The notes beneath the pieces were generated by a model that was given only the letters and a program-made list of their open reading frames with translations, was not told the origin of the DNA and made no database searches. A program made the translations under genes and the position numbers. This document shows positions 48,765 to 60,035 of a stretch of 64,000 nt of DNA, in pieces. Each line of letters opens with the position of its first letter. The stretch's first letter is position 1. Origin of the DNA: Sparassis latifolia. Taxonomy: Eukaryota; Basidiomycota; Agaricomycetes; Polyporales; Sparassidaceae. The stretch covers positions 592,335-656,334 of the forward strand of contig JAENRS010000017.1 in NCBI GenBank assembly GCA_018466975.1, read 5' to 3'.

Positions 48765-49085
48765 CACGCACTGGCACTGGTATTGATGCGGGCATTGGCA
48801 TCATCAGGAAAACCCAACTTTCTCTTATAGACTTATTTAGACTTTTGGGTCTGAGAACCCTTATTTAAGGCCATAAGTGTTCAAATAAGTCGAATTTCAG
48901 ACACTCAGGGAATATGCCTTAGGCCCTTTTTGTCCTTATGTCCTTAAATAAGGACTATAAGTCCATTTAAGTTATTTAAGTGTCCTTTTAAGGAAAAATG
49001 GGGTTTTCCTGATGATTGGCATTGGGCACTGGCATTGGGCATTGGCATTGGCATGGGCAATCTCACTCGCGCTGGCAATGGCACT
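48765..49085. repeat. GGCATT-rich simple repeat, interrupted by a MITE
   Basis: GGCATTGG-, GGCACTGG- and GGGCATTGGC-type words recur on both sides of the MITE at 48802-49014, which therefore landed inside a degenerate simple repeat. This hides any target duplication. Confidence 0.75.
48802..49014. mobile_element. MITE, copy 2, opposite orientation to the copy at 18175
   Basis: 213 bp, CATCAGGAAAACCC to GGGGTTTTCCTGATG. Its reverse complement follows 18175-18388 end to end, including GGACAAAAAGGGC and CCTTAAATAAGGGTT. No coding capacity. It sits between the gag-like ORF and the zinc-knuckle part of the DIRS-like element. Confidence 0.85.
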
Positions 49086-49301
49086 GACATGGAATCACAT
49101 GTCCCTTCACCATGGATTGACTATGGACAGTCAGAACAACACCGGAATACCCAGCTGGCTCCTGCACTAACACACAGAGGAGGGCAGGTTGCACAGTCAC
49201 ATTACAGCTTAGAGTCATGCAACTGTTCAAGGTCACCGGCTCGAGCAGGATCATCTAGTGCCATGTGACTTGGACTGAGGCCAAGAGACAATGGATACCA
49301 G

Positions 49302-50857
49302 ATGGCACAGCGAGAGGATTTTCGGAACAGCGTAAGTGGAACTGCATATGCCGCTTGCACCATCTGTCTCAGCCGTCATGCACACAAGGTCAATGCCTGC
49401 AATGCAGCGATTACCTGGGACCAGTCTCTACCATCATTGGCCCACCAAATCAACAAAATCCTTATGCTTCACAACAGTCGATCTCTCTGTCTCGACTGGC
49501 AGTGCCCCAATTCTTGTCTCAGCTGCAGACACGACCAGAAGCATGTCTGTTCTGGCTGCGGTGACAAGATTGTAGTTCCGTCGCAAGCCGGAAAGGAGGA
49601 GTATGAGCGGAATCAAGCCTGCATAGGGTCTGAGATGCAACGAAGGAGAAGAGTCTGTTCCAGAGGTATGAGGTGGGTGGCCCGAAAGCGTAGCTAGGAA
49701 AATCTCTGTAGTTGCAATAATCGCTGGAAACACGTCAGGGTAAAATCGCACTGCTTTAAGGAGAATGCTGAAATGCAGAAATGCAAGACTGCCCAGAAAA
49801 CGCACAAATGCAAGACTGCCCAAAGACGCACTAACTGGATGGGATGGGAATGTGAATGAGGCTTTTGCAAGCGTACCTTCCGGGACGGTCAGTTCTACCC
49901 CGACCTCTTCCCCTGCCATCATACTTAAACTGGTCCTGACCTTTCCTGCCCTCCCGATACTGCCCGCATCTGCTTAGCAATCGCCCCGCTGAATCACTGC
50001 CCATCACGCCATATCTCGCAATCCCATCCCCTCATGCTCCTACTCAATCCGAGAGGTCGTCCTTCACCGGGCCCGCCCAAGCGCCTAATAAACACCCGCC
50101 CGCCTCGGAGGCATATCTCCTATCCTGAACTCAATCTCCCATCCATGGACGCCAGCATCATCCTTTGCAAATACGCCCTTGCGAAAGCCCTTCTTCGCAT
50201 TGAGATCTTTACCGAGCCCTTTGACCCGATCCTGTGGAAAGCATGGGCAGTCTGAATGCACGTCCTGCTGGTGAGGCTCCTGCGAGCATATGTTCCTTCA
50301 CTGTCCGGTCCTCACACGTCCCTCAGGTTTTCATGGTCCAAGCCCAGTCTGAAGCGGCCGGTGTGGGGATCATCCTACCCCTTCCGTGCGATATTCCTGT
50401 CCTTGCCCAAGTGGAAATACATCTTGCAACGGCTCACACTGTGGAAGCCGGCCGTCGGATGGTCTTTCAGATTGCTGACCACCTTCCTGCTGTCATTCCT
50501 CATGGTTTGACTGTGCACGTTCTGTACGATGACCCCGCTGTCCACAAGGACTTTGGTTTGGGTCACCCACTGGATGGTCTCCCTGACATTGGTGCGCAGT
50601 CGTCCTATCCCCATTTCCCTGAGATCACATTCCTTAGTTCTGCTTTATTATTCTCAGGAACCTTGCACCTTCGGGTTGAGACATTGTGCAATGCGGCCCG
50701 TGAACTGTACGATGTCATGCGCGGGATCACCGGTAGATGCGAGTTGGCAGATGGTACTTTGAGGCGGTTGCGGATCGTAGTTGAGGAGTTAGAAATAGCA
50801 TTCGGGCTCGTAGTGTTACCTCCTCTGATAACCAGCTTCCAATTGCTGTTGGACTAG
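49302..50857 (+). pseudogene. Zinc-knuckle and linker region of the DIRS-like element
   Basis: At 49302-49560 the translation has repeated Cys/His pairs (CTICLSRHAHKVNAC, LCLDWQCPNSCLSCRH, HVCSGCGDK), as in the nucleic-acid-binding end of gag-like proteins of this element class. Further on, 50150-50860 has open stretches in changing frames (for example FDPILW and the long frame 50234-50857) without a domain I can name. Several frame changes mark it as decayed. Confidence 0.45.
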
Positions 50858-50863
50858 GGTCCA

Positions 50864-52069
50864 TTGTGTAGCACCCTGTGGTATCTCCGAAATGTGAGAC
50901 CTCTTCGCGGATGCGATTCCCACCTCAGCGCACTATGCGTCCCTTCAGCGGGCAGAACACACATGGAGCTCAAGACTGCCCTCGAGCAGAGAAAGCTTAG
51001 GGCACTCACTCCTTATAGGATTGACATCTGGGAGCAATTGCTGCAAGATGTGGGACTTCTCATCAAATATGACCATGTTCTGGAGGGATTATGCACCGGA
51101 CTCATCATTAACATGCCAATAATCATGCACACTCAGGTCCCACCCAACAGCAAATCCATTATCACATTCGCAACAGATTTTCAGAAGATCATTAACCTGG
51201 AGATATCAAAGGGACGATATATCGGACCACTCACACGCGAAGATGTTGAGGCATTTTTGGGTTCATTTCAGTCATCACCACTTGCCATCATCCCAAAACC
51301 AGGCAGACCAGGTCATTTTCATTTGGTACAGAACTTCTTATTCCCACATGCTATATTCTATCAATATCTGAATGCATCTGTCAACTCAGCAGTTGACTCG
51401 GATGACTTTCCATGCACATGGGGAACATTCAACATTGTTGCACTCCTCATCTGCCGCCTTCCTCTGAGTTCACAGGGTGCAATGTGGGATGTTGCAGAAG
51501 CATCCTGTACTATTCCAATCCATTACACACAGTGGCCAGGGGCAGTGGTGTGAGTTATCCAGAGCCGCTACTGCATTAATACAGCAGTATGTTTCAGTGA
51601 ATCGCCATCAGCGGGGACATATGGATATGTGGCCAATGCAGGTGCAGATTTATTCAGATTCTATGGAATCGGGCCACTTTCAAAATGGGTGGATGACCAT
51701 TTCTTCTTCCATATTCTCAGAGTACTTCTGCATCAGTACAACCACAGTTGAAAACTCTGGTATGATGACATCACTGCGCATGGTCAGCATTATAATGGTG
51801 GATGCATATGGTATGGTGGACAAACCTTCGATGACAGTACCCTCGAGGAGTTCGACGATGACTGTCAGTTTCCCATCAAAGACTTGTCTGCTCTCTCTCC
51901 TCGCTCAGAAGCTAACAAGGCCTATACATACTGTTTTGCAGATATTGACAGGCTCTCTGAGGACCTGGGTTTTCCATGGGAATGCAGCAAAGACACATTG
52001 TTTGCATCAGTGTCAGTCTACATTGGATTGTCCTCACCTGTCCCTGGCATACTGATATATCAAGTATGA
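50864..52069 (+). pseudogene. Reverse transcriptase of a DIRS-like retroelement, frameshifted
   Basis: The first part reads YRIDIWEQLLQDVGLL, GPLTREDVEAFLGSFQSSPL, AIIPKPGRPGHFHLVQNFLF and GAMWDVAEASCTIPIHYTQW, the fingers and first palm motifs of an RT. Near 51,550 the frame changes to AGTYGYVANAGADLFRFYGI and LSKWVDDHFFFHIL, the catalytic DD motif, then FADIDRLSEDLGFPWECSKD. Domain order and the WVDD box match RTs of tyrosine-recombinase (DIRS/PAT-like) retroelements of Agaricomycetes; no tyrosine recombinase or RNase H is seen downstream, so the class is inferred. It ends tail to tail with the KDZ gene. Confidence 0.6.
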
Positions 52070-52521
52070 AGGTTAGAACCATGGACTGATGCATGGACAG
52101 TGGTGTCTACCATAGGCTCTGATACGTCATTCTGCAGTCCTTACCAGCCATTCCCGCACCAGGCTCACTTTCCATACTCCATACCCATTGGCTTCCTTCT
52201 GGATCTCCCTTGTAGGTAGCTGATGGCACTGGCTTCACCCGTCGTTCCAGTAGATCGGTAGATTGTCTTGGATTTTGTAGGTCTCCATGATCCCCTTCAA
52301 GCGCACGAAAATCCCGCCTTCTGTGCTGCCCTGTGCCACCCCTCACTGTTTTCCTTATAGAGAATGTTACTTCTGATGTGAAAAATTGACGATTATTTAA
52401 AAAATACTCCCCTCACAACATCAACATACGAGCGCAACAATCTGTCTACAAAGGATGAAACAAAAGACATATATCTAGCCATACGAAAGGAACATGCAGA
52501 TATACATGGCGCAGTGCGATA

Positions 52522-55500
52522 TTAGCCTACTGATGGCGTAGGCATAGGAACAGAAGGCATCTCAGTGGCAGGTACAAGCACAGCTGCAAAATCAATTGCA
52601 GGAGAATATTGTAGAGGGGCAGCCTCGCTGGAATTGACACCAGTGCTGACATCGCCTCCTGCTTCCAGCCAGGCAGACACACCGTGCCATATATACTGGC
52701 AGTAGTTCTGCATTGACTCCCAGATTTCCACCTGATGGAATGTGTATGCATTGGCACCTTCCAGACGTTCTTCTGATTGCACAGGGATGGCATCAACTCG
52801 GTCCAGCCACCACTGTGCCATCCAACTGTGGAAGGTGATAACCCTGTGCATCTCCTCTGGCAGCTGGCAGCACTTTTCGATTCAGTGATGGGCCCGAGCA
52901 CAAGCCTTGCACCACTCAATTCGGAGCTATGAGGAATTCCGTTAGCATTTCGGTTTTGTCAAGTACTAGTAAGTGAAATCTGACAAACCTTCACTGACAG
53001 CCATGTCTGTCACACTGCTGTTCCTCATGCCATGTCTCTGCCAAATCCAAGACATTTTCTTTCGGCTGCAGGTCTCGCTCAACTCCCCCTCTGTAATTCC
53101 TCACACATCTTCATCCTGCAGCGGGACCAAGTTGTGAGGTGTTGAAGGCTCATTGAGCAGGGTCGACAGTGAATTGATAGTATCGAAGGCACAGCAATAG
53201 CGTGCAGCATCTGCATTTACCTTGTTCTGGATTTGTGCAATGCACGACCTGGAGCGAGTGAGGTACCGCTGTCCATGGACAAATCAGTCCTTGAACTTGT
53301 ACATATGGGTATGCAGCCATAGATGTCACCGAAGCTCCTCCAAAGCATCATGTGCCTGAGCAGTCCTTAGGTGCAATTCATATTTTCATAGGCGAGAGTT
53401 GCAGGAGATATTAAAGGGTAACTCCGAAGGTAAATAAAGGGCCATATCTTGCACAAGAACCTCCTTGGTAGCAGCAGCAGCAGCTTGTGCATGCAACACT
53501 ATGGAAACAGGGATGTATAGCTGCTGAATGTCTGCTCAGCCCTCTATCTTGCACTGAAGTGCATTTCGCTGCTCGACAACCTTGGCACGTTGCAGATCTG
53601 TGCTATGGGTTCCAAGGCCAGTGACATCTCATCGAAGGCGATATCTGAAAAGAGAACTATGAGAATATGTTCACAGTAGTCAGGCTAACACTTACTGTTG
53701 CTCCTGGAGCTCCATTTGACCATGATCATCATGCTTGGAGAGGGGAGGTCATAGACTATCTCACTGTGCTCACCATTCTCCAACTCTGCAGCCCTTTCAT
53801 TGGCCAACTGCAGCTGTACAGCTGCTTGAGTCACAGCTGAACATACGGAGCATCGAAAAGGGTGACCTGCACTGTAATAAAAGCACTTACCGGGACGTAT
53901 AATGACAAACAGATTGGTTTGAGATGGGTTCTTCTCTCAAGCTTCGATGGTAGTTGTCCATTCACCACAATCCTCTGGCGTGATCACATTGTTCAGTTCT
54001 GCAAAGGTGAAGACTTGTTCATTGCACTCCGGCAGTGCAGCTTTGATTCGTGCTAAGAACAGAGCAGCTTTGGTATTATTAGCCCAAAGATGTCAGCGTG
54101 AGCTTCAACATAGTACTCACGCATGCCACATATTTTCTGCCAATTGTAATCTGCAAATGCATCGTCAAGAAAGTTACACTGCAAACCAGAGCCCATCTCC
54201 TTCGTGCTCGAGGAATATAAGTTTGAGTCCGACCAGGGCCGCTCAACACCCTCGCCATCCGTCTTGCCAATATGCGGAGTATTATGGAAGGAAAAGCTCA
54301 TCTGGTATGAATCTTGATGAGCATTGATGTAGAATTTCGGGATCAGGAAGACAAAGTCTTGATCATCCTTCTTGAATGGACAGTCTTCATAAATGTGGTA
54401 CTGTTTCCACAGGTTTCTATGCCACTGACAAGCAATATCGTAAGAGACAACGACGTCCTTTGGGGCAATGTTTGCCAGGGCCGAGAAGAAAATGTAGTCC
54501 ATGTTGACATACCTGTGTGGCAAGCAATGAGCACTGAAACATGAATGATGTTGAGGATCAGCCTACCGTTCTCCCTTTTAGAGGTCACCAACACTGCATG
54601 GTAGCCTCATATCATGCCGCATACATGTTGCAGCACCAACTCTGCTAGCAGCTGTTCCTGCAATGGAGCCTCTTGTGTTTGCCAGCTTGACAGCATCATA
54701 ACTGTTGCAAGTACTCTGTTCTTCCATCACGAGGGAATCGTACATGCCGAGGTATTCCTTGTATGCCCTTTCCTCCACAAAGTAGGCATATCCATGATTT
54801 AGCCCAGGGTCAACACTATCTAAAGATACCTTCTTGCACTTGAGGTGGAAGTTCACATCGAGTCCAACAAACAGGTGATATAACCACCTATCACTGCATG
54901 TAAGTTACCAATCGAAACAACTAATTGTGAACTTACTTTTGATCATCCAGGGCATCCTCCAAATCTGGCAGCAAATTTTTTCCGAGGTGCAGACAGGCTG
55001 GGCAAAGAACTGCGCATGACCCAGGTGTCATCACCTTGACACCATCAGGATCATGTCCTCGTCCTGCTCATTTCAGCATTTTGAGATGCCTCCACATACA
55101 CATAATGTGCATGAAGGCAGAATAATGATCCTACATTAGATCAGCAATGGATAAAGCAGAAGGTCAACATAATACATACCTTAGGCATCTGCACACCGGT
55201 GTTATCGGTCAGCTGGGCAAGGCTCTGGTAGAATTCATAGCCAGAGGTCTTGAATTGAGTCATCAGGAGATGTGTATATCGGCAAAGCTGGAAAGTAGCA
55301 GCTGTCTTGGAGTTCATCGATGTGGCTGAGAGGAGTCGTGTGTGAAGCAGTTGCATCACATGAATTTCGGCTATCTCGCATCTGCAAAAATCCAGTCCAA
55401 CTTCGTGGATACCATTCACACACAAGACTATGAAGTCATCACCTGTAGCTCGCACAGGAAGATGACACCTATGTCCAACTGGGTGACCCAACTGGATGCG

Positions 55501-56220
55501 CAGTCCAAGATTTTTCAATGAATCGTGCTGAAAATGAGAGCCACACCATCTCTGAAACAGGTTTGCAAAAAAAGAAACTCAATTGTACCTTCGAATAAGA
55601 GTAATAAAACCCAACTGACCTGCACGTGATGGAAAGGAGTGCGCCTGTGAAAATTAACGGTGCATGTTCAGCAGTAAATAACAAGGTCAAAACAGACCTT
55701 GCAATGAACCATTGTCGGGCCCTCCTCACAGAACTGGCAGTGCTCGGTGTCAAAACCACAATGCCCCTCCAGCTGCAGCATCTTGGCGAGATAGTTGTTA
55801 ATTTCAGGAACCCATTCCTGGAGTGGATGATCCTGGGCAAAGATATTAGATAGCTACACTTGAAAAATCACAGAAGCTCACCCCTGCACCGCGGCAGTGA
55901 GGCTTATGTTCACACAGTTTCTCTACATCCTCTAAATACTGGGGGTCCAGGTTGAAGAGATCTACATCTTCGTTGTCATCAGGGATACCAGAAGTTGGCC
56001 TGCAGAGTTCAGACAGATCAAATGATGGTGCATCTTTATCACCCACATCAGTATAGAAGGACGTTCGTGCAGATACTTTGTTGCATGCAGATACGTATTC
56101 TGTATGCTGCATGATGTCACGACTCCATGAAACGATGTAGTGGTGGTAGTTGATGCCATCAGTGGTTTCTTCTAAGACAGTGAATTGCTCAAAGTTGGGT
56201 GTTCTTTTCTTCCTCGCCAT
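52522..56220 (-). CDS. KDZ-family transposase (Kyakuja-Dileera-Zisupton) with CxC2-type N-terminus
   Basis: From the ATG at 56220 (MARKKRTPNFEQFTVLEE) a multi-exon gene runs leftward. The N-terminal part has HPLQEWVPEINNYLAKMLQL and a Cys cluster (CGFDTEHCQFCEEGPTMVHC). The core has PGSCAVLCPACLHLGKNLLP, FVGLDVNFHLKCKKVSLD, MRHDMRLPCSVGDL, MDYIFFSALANIAPKDVVVS followed by YDIACQWHRNLWKQY, PKFYINAHQDSYQMSFSFH and GVERPWSDSNLYSSSTKEMG. These are hallmarks of KDZ transposases, with acidic catalytic residues in GLDVN and YDIACQW. The C-terminal exon has LPEEMHRVITFHSWMAQWW and ends TPSVG with TAA at 52522-52524. About ten introns. Whether all exons are intact is not certain, but most joins read through. 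Terminal repeats of this element were not identified. Confidence 0.8.
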
Positions 56221-56529
56221 GATAGAGACTGCGGCATGCAGTAAGACTTCAGCTTGTTCCAAGGATTCATTTTGTCAGCAAGGCTAGCAAACATAGAGAT
56301 GGACAACGAAAATAGGGTCGCATCATTGTCAGTTATAAAGAATAATCTTTAGTGCTTATAAGTTACAATTAAGGCTGAAATTCGGGTTTAATAAGCAGGC
56401 CATGTGGATAATCCAAGCATGAGGATTATCCCTTTGAAGTATTCTAAGCTAATCTGAAGATAATCCAAAGGAATAATCCAGAAGATAATGCTAAAGATTA
56501 TCCAAAGCTAAAATCAATTTAAGAACTTG

Positions 56530-56625
56530 CACCCAGGCAGAATTGAACTCTTAACCTCAGGTAAAAGTCACATGACTAAAAAACTCCAGACACTTTAACC
56601 ACCACTCCATATAACCTTAACAGTT
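56530..56625 (-). other. tRNA-like (pol III box A/B) segment in the left arm
   Basis: On the minus strand GGAGTGGTGGTTAAAG resembles a tRNA D-arm/box A region, and about 50 nt later GTTCAATTC fits the box B consensus exactly, as in tRNA-derived SINEs. The mirror copy is at about 57675-57770 on the plus strand. It does not fold into a full tRNA by eye. Confidence 0.35.
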
Positions 56626-56864
56626 TACACTCATGCATAATATATATAGTAAATTTTGCTGAAAGGACTTAGACAAATTCTGCTCATTACAAAAGTGGTG
56701 ATTGAGTTAGACATAAGACAAAGGATGTTTCTAGTCACTTTGGGGTACCCTTCAGACCTAGCTCTTAGCTTTAACATAACTTGTAGTATATTGTAGCTAA
56801 GGACTTCTCAGATGACTGACTGACCATAGTACTAACACATGTCCCAGAGCATTATATGTAATTA

Positions 56865-57015
56865 CTGTAGGTTTATGACCAATCTGGATGGTCACAGGTC
56901 ACACGGATTTTCAACGACCCCGCTAATAATTTTTTCTCGATTTATGAGATTTTATGAGATTTTTTGAACCATTCAAAAAAGGCAAAACCTGTCCGGATTG
57001 GTCGAAAACCTACAG
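56865..57015. mobile_element. MITE nested in the palindrome, TA target duplication
   Basis: 151 bp beginning CTGTAGGTTTATGACCAATC and ending GATTGGTCGAAAACCTACAG, with about 30-bp imperfect TIRs. It is flanked by TA on both sides (56863-56864 and 57016-57017), while the other arm (57430-57439) has the uninterrupted sequence with a single TA. This defines the insertion to the base and suggests a Tc1/mariner-type mover. Confidence 0.93.
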
Positions 57016-58579
57016 TATCCAGAATATAGATAGGATATAGGCTGGTTCATCTTATAGTACTAGTGTATTTACTAGTGGTTCTATAATATCAGGGGTACAT
57101 AAGATGTTCCACTATTTACTTCAGAGTATCAATATTCTAGCTTAGTAGGATATCCCTCACAAGATTTATCTCATATGCTCAGCTTATATCCTATCTATAG
57201 CCTGAGCAATCTTTCAATGCTCTGAGACATGTATTGATACTATGATCATACTGGCACTTAAGAGGGACTTAGCAATGACATACTATAAAAGATTTTGTTG
57301 CTAAGAGCTAGAGATAAAAAGTACTCTAAGGTGAATAGTGGAACACCTTATGTACCCCTGACATTATAGAACCACTAGTAAATACACTAGTACTATAAGA
57401 TGAACCAGCCTATATCCTATCTATATTCTGGATAATTACATATAATGCTCTGGGACATGTGTTAGTACTATGGTCAGTCAGTCATCTGAGAAGTCCTTAG
57501 CTACAATATACTACAAGTTATGTTAAAGCTAAGAGCTAGATCTGAAGGGTACCCCAAAGTGACTAGAAACATCCTTTGTCTTATGTCTAACTCAATCACC
57601 ACTTTTGTAATGAGCAGAATTTGTCTAAGTCCTTTCAGCAAAATTTACTATATATATTATGCATGAGTGTAAACTGTTAAGGTTATATGGAGTGGTGGTT
57701 AAAGTGTCTGGAGTTTCTTAGTCATGTGACTTTTACCTGAGGTTAAGAGTTCAATTCTGCCTGGGTGCAAGTTCTTAAATTGATTTTAGCTTTGGATAAT
57801 CTTTAGCATTATCTTCTGGATTATTCCTTTGGATTATCTTCAGATTAGCTTAGAATACTTCAAAGGGATAATCCTCATGTTTGGATTATCCACATGGCCT
57901 GCTTATTAAACCCGGATTTTAGCCTTAATTGTAACTTATAAGCACTAAAGATTATTCTTTATAACTGACAATGATGGAGAATAGTCAAGGTAATTATCCC
58001 GGAGTACTACAAGGCAAATGTGAAGTCAGCGGGCACGCGCATCAAGAGCAAGATAGAGACGTGCATTTCTGACTTGCATCTCTATAGCTTTCATAAATTC
58101 ATTAACTCGAGACCCTACAGAATGGTTGGAATTTACCAGAAGTATGCAAGTCGATTGAAAAAGACTGGAGCTGATGTCGAGCGAGAAGATACTGATGCAA
58201 TACTCATGGTGGAATTGGCTGAGCAGAATGGTGCTTCAGAATTTCTGAAGTGGTACATACCTGCAGATGGGCCAGATGATGACATACCAGCTGAGGTGTT
58301 GTCGACTCGGGGTACACACAGGCCTTGTCCGGAGGAGCTTTTGACTCCAGGTCAAGTGAGTAGTACTTCACTGTGGTTCACCGGGCATGGCAAAAGGGAA
58401 AGTATGTCGGGCTATCACAGTTGTTCATTGATATCAAATTTATGATAGTGGGTTAGGGACACCTGAGCTATACGTGTGTTTTGTTGTCTGAAGTCGGGAT
58501 GGTAGTCTGCACAATACAGATGAGAGAGTGTAGAGGAGGATGCCTAGCAACTGTGTGCAAGGGCTTGCATTCTGTCTTC

Positions 58580-59440
58580 TTATACGATGCCTACAAACAG
58601 TGCAGGGCTTTAACGGGTTTTCTTATACGAGGCCTACAACTGGTGCAGGGCTTTCCGAGTCTTCATCGTCTTCCTAATGTTACAATGCTCCTCAGTTATG
58701 ACACGTCTTTTCTTTTTCCTTTCGTCGTTCCCTTTACTTCACCGGACCACGTGATCCAACACGTGACTCATCGGAGCACAACCTTCAATTCTCTACCCAG
58801 ATGTCCAGAACTTCTAGTCTAGGATTACACCGGATCCAACTCTGGACCTTCTTCTTATCACACATGCAAGACGTGCATGTATGCCTTATCTTTATCTTGT
58901 TCTGATACACGACTCGTTATCCCCATTAGTACTGATTATCTCTCACGATCTTACTCAGCTTTCTCATACATATTACTTCCTCGCTGTTACCTTGCCCAGA
59001 CATTGTTTCACCTTATCTAGCAAATGAACGATCCCGTATTACTGCATAGTACTGCAGATACCTTTTGTATAAGTAGATGACCTCATCGAGCTGGATCCCC
59101 ATCTTGACCTGGTTACCATTAAACCAGCTTTTCACTTGCCTTTGACTGAGATTGATCATCAGTAGCAGACAGCTACTACGAGTCATCAGAATGAACTCTG
59201 ATCGACCTTCAGTGCGAGGACATCGCCAGAAGTGTCACTTGAACGGACTTGTGTCTTAGACTAAGACCTTGTCTCGTGACAACTCGACTAGCCGCTCGTG
59301 TTTCGCTGTCGCGTAACACCTAATCCGTGTGCCTACAACCGTGTGCAGGGCTTACCGAGTCTTCTGTGGTCCTATCCGGTGCCTACAACCATGTGCAGGG
59401 CTTTACTGAGTGCATGTGTCCTAATACGATGTGCCTGGCT
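58580..59440. repeat. Dispersed degenerate repeat with a GCCTACAA..GTGCAGGGCTT core
   Basis: At least four imperfect copies of about 45 bp (near 58590, 58630, 59330 and 59372) share an ACGATGCCTACAA-like start and TGCAGGGCTTTCCGAGT-like end. They occur in pairs on both flanks of the 58.7-59.3 kb segment, so this may be the edge structure of an inserted element. Confidence 0.6.
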
Positions 59441-59817
59441 GATAACTTTCCTACATGTTGTCCGAGAACTTTCTGAGAACGGTTTGAGTATCTAGCAACT
59501 GTGTGCTAGACTACCCAAAAGAAACTGTACAAGAGTGCAGTAGTTGTATTTGTAACAACTCACTGCCTGTGCTGAACTGACTTCATCGGGATCCTTTTCA
59601 TTACAAGTAACAAGTTACTGGGAGGAGTGGAACAAACTTCTATTCTTTTAGTTTATCACTTGTAGGGTAAGCTACAAGCAGAGGGAGAACTCTTCACTTA
59701 TAGGGGGCTACAAGTGGGGAGAGAAGACTGAGGGTCAGGGCACCTCGAGGGTCCTTTTATACCCCTCGGGTGTTATCTGTTGTGACCATTACATAGTAGT
59801 GTTACATGGCAGATTGG

Positions 59818-60035
59818 CCAATAGCAAAATAAGAGCATCACGTGATCAAAGGGGAAAGTAGGAAGGAAAAATGTCTTAGGACCTTCATGTCCAATAGCAT
59901 AAAGTGAGCAGGGAGAAACAGGGAAAACAAAAACTCTTGGGACCTCCATGTCCAATAGTATAAAGTGAGCAGAGAGAAGTAGGGAGAAAGCACTTTCCGA
60001 GTTTTTCCCATCCAATAGCATAATGTGAGCATCAG
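59818..60035. repeat. About 69-bp tandem repeat, 3 imperfect copies
   Basis: TCCAATAGCATAAAGTGAGC followed by a GGGAGAAA-rich stretch and CTTGGGACCTCCATG recurs three times, with a CCAATAGCA core in each. Confidence 0.75.

Larger units (their letters stand above)
56321..57976. mobile_element. Giant palindromic (foldback-type) element with 655-bp arms
   Basis: Left arm 56321-56864 is the near-identical reverse complement of 57433-57976 (544 bp each), and after a 153-bp interruption in the left arm, 57018-57128 pairs with 57322-57432 (111 bp each). Only 193 bp (57129-57321) form the centre. Ends are CATCATTGTCAGTTATAAAG and its complement. The sequence is AT-rich, without coding capacity. Parts of the centre look like a diverged direct copy of arm sequence (compare 57220-57310 with 57440-57535). 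It lies 100 bp from the KDZ start codon. Confidence 0.9.
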
